Assembly: GCA_030656535.1 (NCBI GenBank)
Contig: JAUSPL010000499.1
Span: forward strand, 1 to 8,250
Length of the DNA stretch: 8,250 nt
Direction: 5' to 3'
From: Gemmobacter sp.
GTDB taxonomy: Bacteria > Pseudomonadota > Alphaproteobacteria > Rhodobacterales > Rhodobacteraceae
Part shown: piece after piece, positions 1 through 5,837 of the stretch
Layout: each line of letters begins with the position of its first letter
Position numbering within the stretch: the first letter of the stretch is position 1
Position numbers and translations under genes: made by a program
Notes under the pieces: generated by a model
What the model was told of the DNA's origin: nothing
Databases searched by the model: none
Seen by the model: only the letters and a program-made list of their open reading frames with translations

Positions 1-794
1 AGCGGCGCCACCTGGATGCCGCTCGCGCCGGTGCCGATCAGGGCGATGCGCTTGTCTGCCAGCTTGTGCAGGTTGCCGGTCGTATCGCCGCCAGAATAGT
101 CATAGTCCCAGCGACTGGTGTGGAAGGACTTGCCCTTGAAATCCAGGATGCCGGGGATGCCGGGCAATTTCGGCCGGTTGAGGCTGCCGCAGGCCATTAC
201 CACATGGCGTGCGGTGAAGCTGTCGCCGCGGTTGGTGCGCACCCGCCACCGGCAGGCCGTGTCGTCCCAGGTCAGGGCTTGCAGCTGGGTTTGGAATAGC
301 GTCCTCTCATAGAGGCCGAACTTCCGCCCCACCCGCTCGGCATGGGTGCGGATCTCGTCGCCAAAGGCATATTTCTCGCGCGGGACGTAGTCGGTTTCTT
401 CGAGCAGGGGCATGTAGATGTAGGATTCGATGTCGCACTGCACGCCAGGATAGCGGTTCCAGTACCATGTGCCACCAAAATCACGGCCGTTATCGATCAG
501 TCGCAGGTCCGTGACCCCCGCCTGCGTCAGCCGCACCGCCGCCACCATGCCGCTCCAGCCGCCGCCGACGATCAGCACCGCCACGTCGTCGTCCAGCGGC
601 GCCCGCGGGTCGGAGTCGTCCGCGTCGGGGTCCTCGATGTAGCCGCGGTAGTCGCCGACCAGTTCCACGAACTGGCCGATTCCGTCGCTGCGAATCCGCC
701 GATCCCTCTCCTGCCGGTATTTCGCGCGCAGGGCGTCCAGATCAATACGGGCCGCGCCTTGCGGCGAGGCTGTGGCGGCTTTGGTTTCGGCCAT
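1..794 (-). CDS. Baeyer-Villiger-type flavin monooxygenase, N-terminal part (runs off left edge)
   Basis: The family uses FAD and NADPH to insert one oxygen atom next to a ketone carbonyl, giving an ester or lactone; it is cytoplasmic. Seen: 264 codons open to the window edge with no stop. Residues 1-70 form a charged N-terminal extension of the kind found in long (about 600-residue) members. GGGWSG at 77-82 is the FAD-binding Rossmann loop, GGTWYWNRYPG at 107-117 is a typical family block, and F219-x-G221-x3-H225-x3-W229-D230 fits the Baeyer-Villiger fingerprint FxGxxxHxxxW. GTGASG at 254-259 begins the NADPH-binding Rossmann fold. ATG at 794 is chosen because AGAGGT lies about 7 nt upstream and no other good start is near. 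The gene is divergent from the hydrolase at 1256 across a 461-bp control region. The substrate (cyclic, linear or aryl ketone) cannot be judged, and more than half of the protein is outside the window. Confidence 0.93.
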   Translation of the reverse strand, partial: MAETKAATASPQGAARIDLDALRAKYRQERDRRIRSDGIGQFVELVGDYRGYIEDPDADDSDPRAPLDDDVAVLIVGGGWSGMVAAVRLTQAGVTDLRLIDNGRDFGGTWYWNRYPGVQCDIESYIYMPLLEETDYVPREKYAFGDEIRTHAERVGRKFGLYERTLFQTQLQALTWDDTACRWRVRTNRGDSFTARHVVMACGSLNRPKLPGIPGILDFKGKSFHTSRWDYDYSGGDTTGNLHKLADKRIALIGTGASGIQVAP

Positions 795-907
795 GTTTCT
801 ACCTCTAGTCCGGGAAAGATGTTCCAAGGCGCGTCGGGTGCAACGGTATCCGGACAGCGTCTTGGCGAGCTATCTGCCCGGTCATGCTGGCGTATCGGTG
901 GAACGCC

Positions 908-913
908 TGTCAA
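908..913 (-). promoter_or_regulatory. Possible -35 element for the monooxygenase
   Basis: The minus strand reads TTGACA, an exact sigma-70 -35 hexamer, 114 nt before the monooxygenase start codon. At 17-18 bp spacing the -10 candidates are poor (for example CAGCAT), so this is only a tentative promoter. It lies directly beside the inverted repeat at 916-956, which would suit an operator. Confidence 0.25.
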
Positions 914-915
914 CA

Positions 916-956
916 TGGCCGTGGGCCGGAACGAGGTTCCAACGGTCGCCCGGCCA
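916..956. repeat. Imperfect inverted repeat, possible operator
   Basis: Core GGAAC-GAG-GTTCC (928-940) is a perfect 5-bp dyad with a 3-nt centre. It is flanked by GGGC (923-926) pairing with GCCC (948-951) and by TGGCC (916-920) pairing with GGCCA (952-956), giving 14 bp of pairing with unequal internal loops. The GTTCCA motif recurs at 821-826 and, inverted, at 899-904. The position next to a TTGACA on the minus strand suggests a regulator site for the monooxygenase; this is inference. Confidence 0.35.
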
Positions 957-982
957 CACAGGAAGCCCGCGATGCAGACTGG

Positions 983-1020
983 ATAAAATATCATAAAATC
1001 ATATTGTTGTGATGAATTTA
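983..1020. promoter_or_regulatory. AT-rich tract, likely promoter zone
   Basis: This 38-bp stretch is strongly AT-rich in an otherwise GC-rich region. ATCATA occurs twice, at 990-995 and 998-1003, 8 bp apart; read on the minus strand these are TATGAT, 5 of 6 matches to a -10. On the plus strand TAAAAT occurs at 984-989 and 994-999, also 5 of 6. No good -35 is found at standard spacing for either strand, so direction cannot be assigned. Confidence 0.35.
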
Positions 1021-1040
1021 GCGCACGCGCAGATGCGCGG

Positions 1041-1091
1041 CAGCCCGACTTTGCCCCGCACTCGCAACGCAGCTTTGCGCAAGTCGGGCTG
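1041..1091. repeat. 11-bp perfect inverted repeat with nested hairpin
   Basis: CAGCCCGACTT (1041-1051) and AAGTCGGGCTG (1081-1091) are exact reverse complements separated by 29 nt. Inside, CGCAA (1063-1067) can pair with TTGCG (1075-1079); alternatively TTGC (1051-1054) can pair with GCAA (1064-1067), so two exclusive inner pairings exist. No T-run follows, so it does not look like an intrinsic terminator. It ends 46 nt before a strong Shine-Dalgarno at 1138. It may be a leader RNA structure of the hydrolase transcript or a DNA operator. Confidence 0.45.
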
Positions 1092-1137
1092 TTCCCGCCC
1101 CCGGGCCTTCCGCCATGCTACAAATGACACAGACAGG

Positions 1138-1146
1138 TAAAGGAGG
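1138..1146 (+). promoter_or_regulatory. Strong Shine-Dalgarno upstream of the hydrolase gene
   Basis: TAAAGGAGG is a near-perfect anti-16S match, yet it lies 109 nt before the hydrolase ATG. It is 5 nt before a TTG at 1152 and 12 nt before another TTG at 1159. Such a site in GC-rich intergenic DNA suggests real initiation here, probably of a short leader frame. Confidence 0.4.
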
Positions 1147-1151
1147 CCCCC

Positions 1152-1259
1152 TTGCACGTTGACGCCACCCCATCCGCAAGCCGCAGGCCTTGCCCCTCTC
1201 ATAGGCCAACGCCGATCGCGTTCACGCGACGCGACGCCCGCCCGGGAGGTCCCCGATGA
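1152..1259 (+). CDS. Possible 35-residue leader peptide overlapping the hydrolase start
   Basis: A TTG at 1152 sits 5 nt after TAAAGGAGG and opens a 35-codon frame. Its TGA (1157 to 1259 frame, stop at 1257-1259) overlaps the ATG of the downstream hydrolase as ATGA, the usual layout of translational coupling. The peptide has 7 Arg and 7 Pro in 35 residues, no signal or membrane segment and no recognised family. That composition is also what a random frame in GC-rich DNA gives, so it may be a non-functional coincidence or a translated leader whose sequence does not matter. No function is assigned. Confidence 0.3.
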   Translation: MHVDATPSASRRPCPSHRPTPIAFTRRDARPGGPR

Positions 1260-2296
1260 GCATCACCGCGTCCCATGCCAAGCCACATGTTCCCGCCGTC
1301 GATACCGATTGGTTGAACCACCGGGCCGAGGCAGCAATCCCAGTCGCCTATCCAGTGATCGACAGTCATATCCATCTGTGGGATTTCTCCGACCCGCCCT
1401 ATTTCGGGGACGCTTACCGCGAGGATGCCAGCAGCGCGGGGATTTCCGGTGCGGTCTACGTCGAATGCACCATGGGCAACCGCCTCGACGGGCCCGAAGC
1501 CGAACGCGTTCTGGGCGAGATCGCCTTCGCCCGCGATCAGGCCGAGCGCTACAGCGGCGCCGGGTTCCGGCTCGCCGATGCCATCGTTGGCGCCGCGGAC
1601 CTGCGCCTCGGCGCAGGCATCCGGCCTCTCCTGCAGCGTGCAGCCGACCTTGCGGACGGGCGATTCCGCGGCATCCGCGCGCGGGTGGCCCATGACCCCG
1701 ATCCCGCCCTTGCCTACGGCGCAGGCGGGCCGCCGTCCGGCCTGCTGTTGCGCCCCGAGAGCCTCGAGGCGCTGGCGGTCCTTTGCCACCTTGGCCTGTC
1801 TCTGGACGTCTATATGTTCCACACCCAGCTCGGCGACGTCGCGGCTCTGGCGCGGGCGCTGCCCGACCTGCCCATCATCGTCAATCACTTGGGTGCGCCC
1901 CTCGGTATCGGCAGCTATCGCCAACGGCCGGCGGAGGTGCGCGCGCGCTGGCTGGAGGGGATCGACACACTGGCGACCTGCCCAAACGTTGTGATGAAGA
2001 TCGGCGGCTTCGCGATCTCGCGCATTGCCATTGTCACCCGCGAACAGGGCGTCGAGCCGCCCTCGTCGGGCGAACTCGCCGAGCGCTTCGCGCCATGGTT
2101 CCAGCCATGCGTCGCCGCCTTTGGGGCAGAGCGCTGTCTTTACGGCTCGAACTTTCCAGTCGACAAGATGGCAATGTCGCTGACCGCGCAGGTCAACGCG
2201 ATGAAGCGGCTGGTTGCGGACCTGCCCTCCGCTGACGCCGCCGCGATCATGGGCGGCAACGCGGCACGGGTGTATCGCCTGCCCGATCATGCCTGA
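1256..2296 (+). CDS. Amidohydrolase-2 family metal-dependent hydrolase (lactonase-like)
   Basis: A 346-residue TIM-barrel hydrolase of the Amidohydro_2 family, which includes lactonases such as 2-pyrone-4,6-dicarboxylate lactonase and L-fuconolactonase-like enzymes, and some decarboxylases. Seen: HIH at 38-40 on the first strand (metal ligands), H146 in a GIRARVAHDPD block, H189 in YMFH, H211 in IIVNHLG, and D303 in YGSNFPVD near the end, the expected set of metal and catalytic residues. No signal peptide, so cytoplasmic. ATG at 1256 is firm: GGGAGGT lies 5 nt upstream and the frame is stopped upstream at about 1200 without another start. It is transcribed divergently from the Baeyer-Villiger monooxygenase, so opening of the lactone made by that enzyme is a reasonable role; this is inference from context. 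A non-lactone substrate cannot be excluded. Confidence 0.88.
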   Translation: MSITASHAKPHVPAVDTDWLNHRAEAAIPVAYPVIDSHIHLWDFSDPPYFGDAYREDASSAGISGAVYVECTMGNRLDGPEAERVLGEIAFARDQAERYSGAGFRLADAIVGAADLRLGAGIRPLLQRAADLADGRFRGIRARVAHDPDPALAYGAGGPPSGLLLRPESLEALAVLCHLGLSLDVYMFHTQLGDVAALARALPDLPIIVNHLGAPLGIGSYRQRPAEVRARWLEGIDTLATCPNVVMKIGGFAISRIAIVTREQGVEPPSSGELAERFAPWFQPCVAAFGAERCLYGSNFPVDKMAMSLTAQVNAMKRLVADLPSADAAAIMGGNAARVYRLPDHA

Positions 2297-2303
2297 GCTG
2301 CGC

Positions 2304-2338
2304 CCCCGCCCGGGGCGTCTTTGACGTCCCGGGCGGGG
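2304..2338. terminator. Bidirectional GC-rich hairpin between convergent genes
   Basis: CCCCGCCCGGG (2304-2314) and CCCGGGCGGGG (2328-2338) are exact reverse complements. The stem continues inward with one G-T pair and CGT/ACG, giving about 15 bp around the loop CTTTG (2319-2323). It fills the 46-bp gap between the hydrolase stop (2296) and the convergent CoA-transferase stop (2343). There is no T-run on either side, so it is a strong hairpin but not a textbook intrinsic terminator; termination or 3'-end protection in both directions is the likely role. Confidence 0.75.
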
Positions 2339-2342
2339 CTGG

Positions 2343-3533
2343 TCAGATGTTGGCCAGTTGCGCTATCTCGTCCTCGGACAGTCCGGTTCGCGCGCGCAGG
2401 ATTGCCGCCGTGTCGGCACCCAGCGCGTGACTGGGTGGGATGGTCATCGGCTCCAGCCCGTCGATGCGGATTGGCGACTGTTGCACGATGATCCGGCCAT
2501 AATCTGGGTGATCCTGATACTGCAGCGCACCCCGGGCGTGCATGTTCGGGTCGTGCACCACCTCGTCAAGATTACGCACCGGCGCCGCTGGCACACCCGC
2601 CGCCATTAGCCGGTCGAAAATATCCTGCTTGGGCAGCGTGCTGGTCCAAGTTGAGACGACCTCGTCGACGAGATCGATATGCGCCACGCGCGACTTCAGG
2701 TCGGCAAAGCGCGGATCGGTCCCGAGGTCTTCGCGCCCCATCGTCGCAAGCAGTTTGCGCCAGTGTCCCTCTCCGACGCAGATCACCGCGACCCAGCCGT
2801 CGCTGGCGGGGTAGACGTTGTAGGGTGCCTCGGCCATACCGCCATGGCGATTTCCCGTTCGCGGGGGGGCGCCACTTTCACCGTGGCCGCCCCACCAAAG
2901 GCCCAAGCTGGAGCTGAGAGAGGCATAGACAGCATCCTGCATCGCGACCTCGACCCGCCGTGGAACGCCCGTGCGTTCGCGGTCGTAGAGCGCCGTCAGA
3001 ATCGCGGAATGCAGGTGGATGCCCGCGAAGAAGTCGCAGAGCGCCGGGCCCGCCTTGACAGGTGGCTTGTCGGGAAACCCCGTGGTTTCCATTACCCCCG
3101 ACATGGCCTGCACCGTCAGGTCCATCGCAGGATAGCTGCGGTAGGGGCCGTTGCGCCCAAAACCCGAGCTGGAGGCATAGATCAGCGCAGGATTGATCTC
3201 TCGCAGCCGGTCGCAACCGAGACCAAGACGGTCCATGGCCCCTGGCGCAAAATTCTCGACGACGACGTCAGCCTCGCGGATCAGGTCGAGAAACGCGCGC
3301 TTGCCCAGTTCGGATTTCAGATCGAGACAAATCGACTGTTTAGCACCGTTGAGCATCGCGAAGGGCAGCCCCGCGCCCCCGACGACGCCCCGCCGCCGCA
3401 GCGATTCGCCCCCAGGGGGCTCGATCTTGATCACGGTCGCTCCGGCCAGCGCCAGCAGGTAGGTGGCATAGGGTCCGTTGTAGATCTGCGTGAGATCGAC
3501 GATGGTCACGCCTTCAAGGGGAAAGTGGGTCAT
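2343..3533 (-). CDS. Class III (CaiB/BaiF family) acyl-CoA transferase
   Basis: The family moves CoA from one acyl-CoA to a free carboxylic acid through an aspartyl-CoA thioester intermediate, activating acids for degradation; it acts in the cytoplasm as an interlocked dimer. Seen: 396 residues, the usual length. N-terminal VTIVDLTQIYNGPYAT (9-24) and GATVIKIEPPGGE (from 31) are typical family blocks. D167 in GPALCDFFAG matches the nucleophilic Asp (D169 of formyl-CoA transferase). A late PVRNLDEVVHDP block is also characteristic. ATG at 3533 is preferred over the TTG at 3569 because GGAG lies 6 nt before it and the family N-terminus begins at once. It is the last gene of the minus-strand set, 76 nt after the SMP-30-like gene and ending at the 2304-2338 hairpin. 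Here it probably activates a hydroxy or keto acid released by lactone opening; donor and acceptor are unknown. Confidence 0.95.
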   Translation of the reverse strand: MTHFPLEGVTIVDLTQIYNGPYATYLLALAGATVIKIEPPGGESLRRRGVVGGAGLPFAMLNGAKQSICLDLKSELGKRAFLDLIREADVVVENFAPGAMDRLGLGCDRLREINPALIYASSSGFGRNGPYRSYPAMDLTVQAMSGVMETTGFPDKPPVKAGPALCDFFAGIHLHSAILTALYDRERTGVPRRVEVAMQDAVYASLSSSLGLWWGGHGESGAPPRTGNRHGGMAEAPYNVYPASDGWVAVICVGEGHWRKLLATMGREDLGTDPRFADLKSRVAHIDLVDEVVSTWTSTLPKQDIFDRLMAAGVPAAPVRNLDEVVHDPNMHARGALQYQDHPDYGRIIVQQSPIRIDGLEPMTIPPSHALGADTAAILRARTGLSEDEIAQLANI

Positions 3534-3609
3534 GGTTGACTCCGGTTGGCGCAGGCGGTTGGGGAACAATCAGGCGTGGGCCGCGGGCGGGATTTAGGAG
3601 GGCAGCGCA

Positions 3610-4575
3610 TCAGCGGTGGTGCGCCATCGGCGCCCCGGCGACAGAAACGCGGCAGGAAAAAACCGAACTGACGGTCAGCCCGCCCAGATAGAGCGTCCGC
3701 AGATCCGGTCCGCCGAAGGCGAGGCTGGACAGGTTCGACACCCGCTGGCCACGGCTCTCGATGATCATGTCCCGGGTCAGGCGCCGCTCAGCGTGGGCCG
3801 TGCCGATCGCCGCCAATGCCGTGGGGTCGATATCGCTGAAGATGACGTGCCATGTCAGGTCGGGGCCGATGCGCAGGATCTGGTTCGACACCACGCAGAT
3901 CGCCCAGAGCCCGCCTTCCTCGTCGACGGCAAGCCCATCGGGAAAGACGCCGGCGGGATAGACGATGTGCACGGGATGGCCAAGTGACCCGTCTGCCGAG
4001 ATGTCGAAACGCGTTGTGCGGCAGGCGAAGGTCTCGTTGACAAAGAGGTGCAGACCGTCGGGCGACAGTCGCAGTTCGTTGGTCCAGGTCAGGCCACTTG
4101 CCACGACCATCGGCACCCCGTTTTCGATCAGCATGATCTGGCCGGTTGTTTCCTGATCGGTGAAGTAGGTGTGCTTGCGACTTGAAGCGCTGATGGTCAC
4201 CCACAGCCGGGCTCCATCCACCAGCACGAAGTTCGCGGGAGGAATCGGTTTGCCGTCAACTTCGGTGGCCACGGGCGCGACCGGGCCCCGGGGCGCGACC
4301 GACCAGACACCGCCCGCCTCGCCGAGATTGGCGAAAAGGAACCTGCCGTCGTCGGTCAGGGCAATGCCGTTGGGCAGGAATCCCTGCCCTATCAGATCGG
4401 CCTCGACTGCGCGGGTCACGGTCCCGTCCGGCGCGATTCGGGCGATGCCCAGCGTCCAGTCCCCAGTGAACAGGGTGCCATCCCGCAGCGCAAGCACGCA
4501 TTCGGGCCGGTTCAGGCCTTGGCCGATGGGGGTCAGGTCGGCGACGGAAAACGGCGAAACTGGTGTCAGGGTCAT
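3610..4575 (-). CDS. SMP-30/gluconolactonase-like beta-propeller protein
   Basis: A 321-residue member of the SMP-30/gluconolactonase/LRE family, six-bladed propellers with one divalent metal that mostly hydrolyse lactones. Seen: repeated PNGIAL, SPDGLHLF and PDGLAVDEEGGLW blade motifs. E25 (RPEC), N115 (PPANF), N166 (WTNEL) and D213 (FPDGLA) fall where the family's four metal ligands are expected, by eye. No signal peptide is seen, so cytoplasmic. ATG at 4575 has GGAAGAG upstream; a GTG at 4593 would add six residues but has a weaker ribosome site. It lies 111 nt after the acyl-CoA dehydrogenase and 76 nt before the CoA-transferase, wider gaps than elsewhere in the set. Context favours opening of a lactone made by the Baeyer-Villiger enzyme, making it a second, structurally unrelated lactonase candidate beside the hydrolase at 1256. 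Confidence 0.88.
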   Translation of the reverse strand: MTLTPVSPFSVADLTPIGQGLNRPECVLALRDGTLFTGDWTLGIARIAPDGTVTRAVEADLIGQGFLPNGIALTDDGRFLFANLGEAGGVWSVAPRGPVAPVATEVDGKPIPPANFVLVDGARLWVTISASSRKHTYFTDQETTGQIMLIENGVPMVVASGLTWTNELRLSPDGLHLFVNETFACRTTRFDISADGSLGHPVHIVYPAGVFPDGLAVDEEGGLWAICVVSNQILRIGPDLTWHVIFSDIDPTALAAIGTAHAERRLTRDMIIESRGQRVSNLSSLAFGGPDLRTLYLGGLTVSSVFSCRVSVAGAPMAHHR

Positions 4576-4686
4576 TGGATCTCTTCCAGGCACCGCCTAC
4601 AGCGGCGGGCCGAGGTGGTTGGTTCAGTCAGTTTGTTTGCCCCTGTCAGGGAGCGCCGGCAAGCCGGATGGAACCCGGGTGTCCCC

Positions 4687-5823
4687 CTAGAGCCCCATTT
4701 CCTTCGCGATAATGCTGCGCTGGATTTCCTGCGTGCCACCACCGACCATGCCGTGCTTGGCCTCACGGAAGTAACGCTCCATGTCATACTCAGGCAGTTG
4801 CGCGTAGCCACCCAGCGCCTGCATTCCGTTGAAAGCGATGTTGAATGCAACTTCTGCGGCCAGCATCTTGGCCATCGAGACCTCCTTTAGCGCATTCTCG
4901 CCCCGGGCAAGCTTGGTTGCCGCCTCGTAGACCAGCAGCCGGGCGGCGCTGAGTTCGGCCTCGTTCTGCGCCATGCGGTGCTTGAGGACCTGGAACGAAG
5001 ACAGCGGCTTGCCGAACTGTTTGCGGTCCTTGGTGTAACGGATGGTGTCGTTCAGCGCGGTGCGGGCATTGCCGACATAGGACGCGGCCAACCCCAGCCG
5101 TTCAAGCTGCAGGTGGCTGCCGATGATCTTCCAGCCATGCCCCACCGCCCCCAACGTGTTGGTCACCGGGACTCGAACGTCGGTCAGGAAATACTCGGTC
5201 GTGCCCAAGCTCTTGCGGACGATGGTCGGCATCTTCTTCATGTCGATGCCAGGCGTATCGTTGGGAACTAGGATTGTGGTCAGACCGCCGTAGCGATCAT
5301 CGCCGGTGCGGGCGAGCAGGACAATCGTGGTGTTCGGATGGTGCGCGCCCGAACACCAGATCTTGTTACCGTTGATCACCCAGTCGTCGCCGTCCCGAAC
5401 GGCCTTGGTGCGGACAGCTGCCGCATCGGACCCAGCCTCGGGTTCGCTGATCGAGATGCTGAATCGCAGGTCGCCGGTTAGGAATCCGGGGATATACTTG
5501 GCTTTCTGCTCCGGCGTGCCGTTCGTCGCAATGTTCTGCAGAGTAAACATCGACGTAATGAAGCAGGCGGTGAAATCGAGGCTGAACTTCGAGATCGTCT
5601 CGACGAAAATCGCGTACATGACCGGATCAAGCTCGAGTCCGCCATCTTCCTCGGCCACGAGGATCCCCAGCCAACCCAGCTCCGCTACCTTGCGATAGGC
5701 CTCTTCGGGGAATTCGCGGGCGTCTTCCTTTTCCCGCGTGTATTCTCGGCCGACCTCATTCTCCATGAACCGGTCGAGCGTATCGCGCCACATTTGCTGT
5801 TCGTGAGTGAAACGGAAATCCAT
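4687..5823 (-). CDS. Acyl-CoA dehydrogenase
   Basis: A FAD flavoprotein that introduces the alpha-beta double bond into an acyl-CoA and passes electrons to electron-transfer flavoprotein. Seen: 378 residues, the normal length. An N-terminal helical domain is followed by SEPEAGSD at 126-133 (flavin/substrate contact), NGNKIWCSGA in the beta domain, YTKDRKQFGKPLSSFQ and a C-terminal GGGTQEIQRSIIAKEMGL. The catalytic base is unusual: where short- and medium-chain enzymes have Glu in YEGT, this protein has G362 (GGGT, 361-364). E241 in LERLGLA aligns instead with the base of isovaleryl- and long-chain enzymes. ATG at 5823 has AGGAG about 6 nt upstream, and the open frame further upstream overlaps the crotonase and is not coding. 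The gene starts 14 nt after the crotonase stop, implying co-transcription. The acyl substrate is unknown; a branched or bulky chain is possible. Confidence 0.95.
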   Translation of the reverse strand: MDFRFTHEQQMWRDTLDRFMENEVGREYTREKEDAREFPEEAYRKVAELGWLGILVAEEDGGLELDPVMYAIFVETISKFSLDFTACFITSMFTLQNIATNGTPEQKAKYIPGFLTGDLRFSISISEPEAGSDAAAVRTKAVRDGDDWVINGNKIWCSGAHHPNTTIVLLARTGDDRYGGLTTILVPNDTPGIDMKKMPTIVRKSLGTTEYFLTDVRVPVTNTLGAVGHGWKIIGSHLQLERLGLAASYVGNARTALNDTIRYTKDRKQFGKPLSSFQVLKHRMAQNEAELSAARLLVYEAATKLARGENALKEVSMAKMLAAEVAFNIAFNGMQALGGYAQLPEYDMERYFREAKHGMVGGGTQEIQRSIIAKEMGL

Positions 5824-5837
5824 GATATCTCCTAACG

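Larger units (their letters stand above)
795..1255. promoter_or_regulatory. Divergent intergenic control region
   Basis: This 461-bp stretch separates the monooxygenase start (minus) from the hydrolase start (plus) and must carry the promoters of both. No convincing long protein is visible; open frames on the minus strand at about 999-1209 lack a ribosome site and look like composition artefacts. Seen within it: three GTTCCA/TGGAAC half-sites (821-826, 899-904, 936-941), an exact TTGACA on the minus strand (913-908), an imperfect hairpin at 916-956, an AT-rich tract at 983-1020, an 11-bp perfect dyad at 1041-1091, and a strong Shine-Dalgarno at 1138-1146 followed by a TTG-started short frame. 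No regulator gene is in the window, so any binding protein is unknown. Confidence 0.7.

Noticed and set aside
342..986. Open plus-strand frame of 214 codons opposite the monooxygenase
   Set aside because: The minus frame carries clear Baeyer-Villiger motifs; the plus frame has no family features and is a GC-rich antisense shadow.
999..1209. Two minus-strand frames of 63-67 codons in the divergent control region
   Set aside because: No ribosome site, no recognisable domain and biased Arg/Gly/Ala composition; they overlap the likely hydrolase leader.
1159..1695. 178-codon plus frame beginning at a TTG 12 nt after the strong Shine-Dalgarno
   Set aside because: It runs out of frame through the conserved N-terminal half of the hydrolase and is very Arg-rich; spacing to the ribosome site is poor.
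1199..2290. 363-codon minus frame opposite the amidohydrolase
   Set aside because: The plus frame has HxH, conserved His and Asp in the right order and a good ribosome site; the minus frame shows no family motif.
2679..3539. 286-codon plus frame opposite the CoA-transferase
   Set aside because: Antisense shadow; the minus frame is a full-length CaiB/BaiF protein.
4641..4667. Small dyads between the dehydrogenase and SMP-30 genes as a terminator
   Set aside because: Loops of 1-2 nt are too tight for RNA hairpins and no T-run follows.
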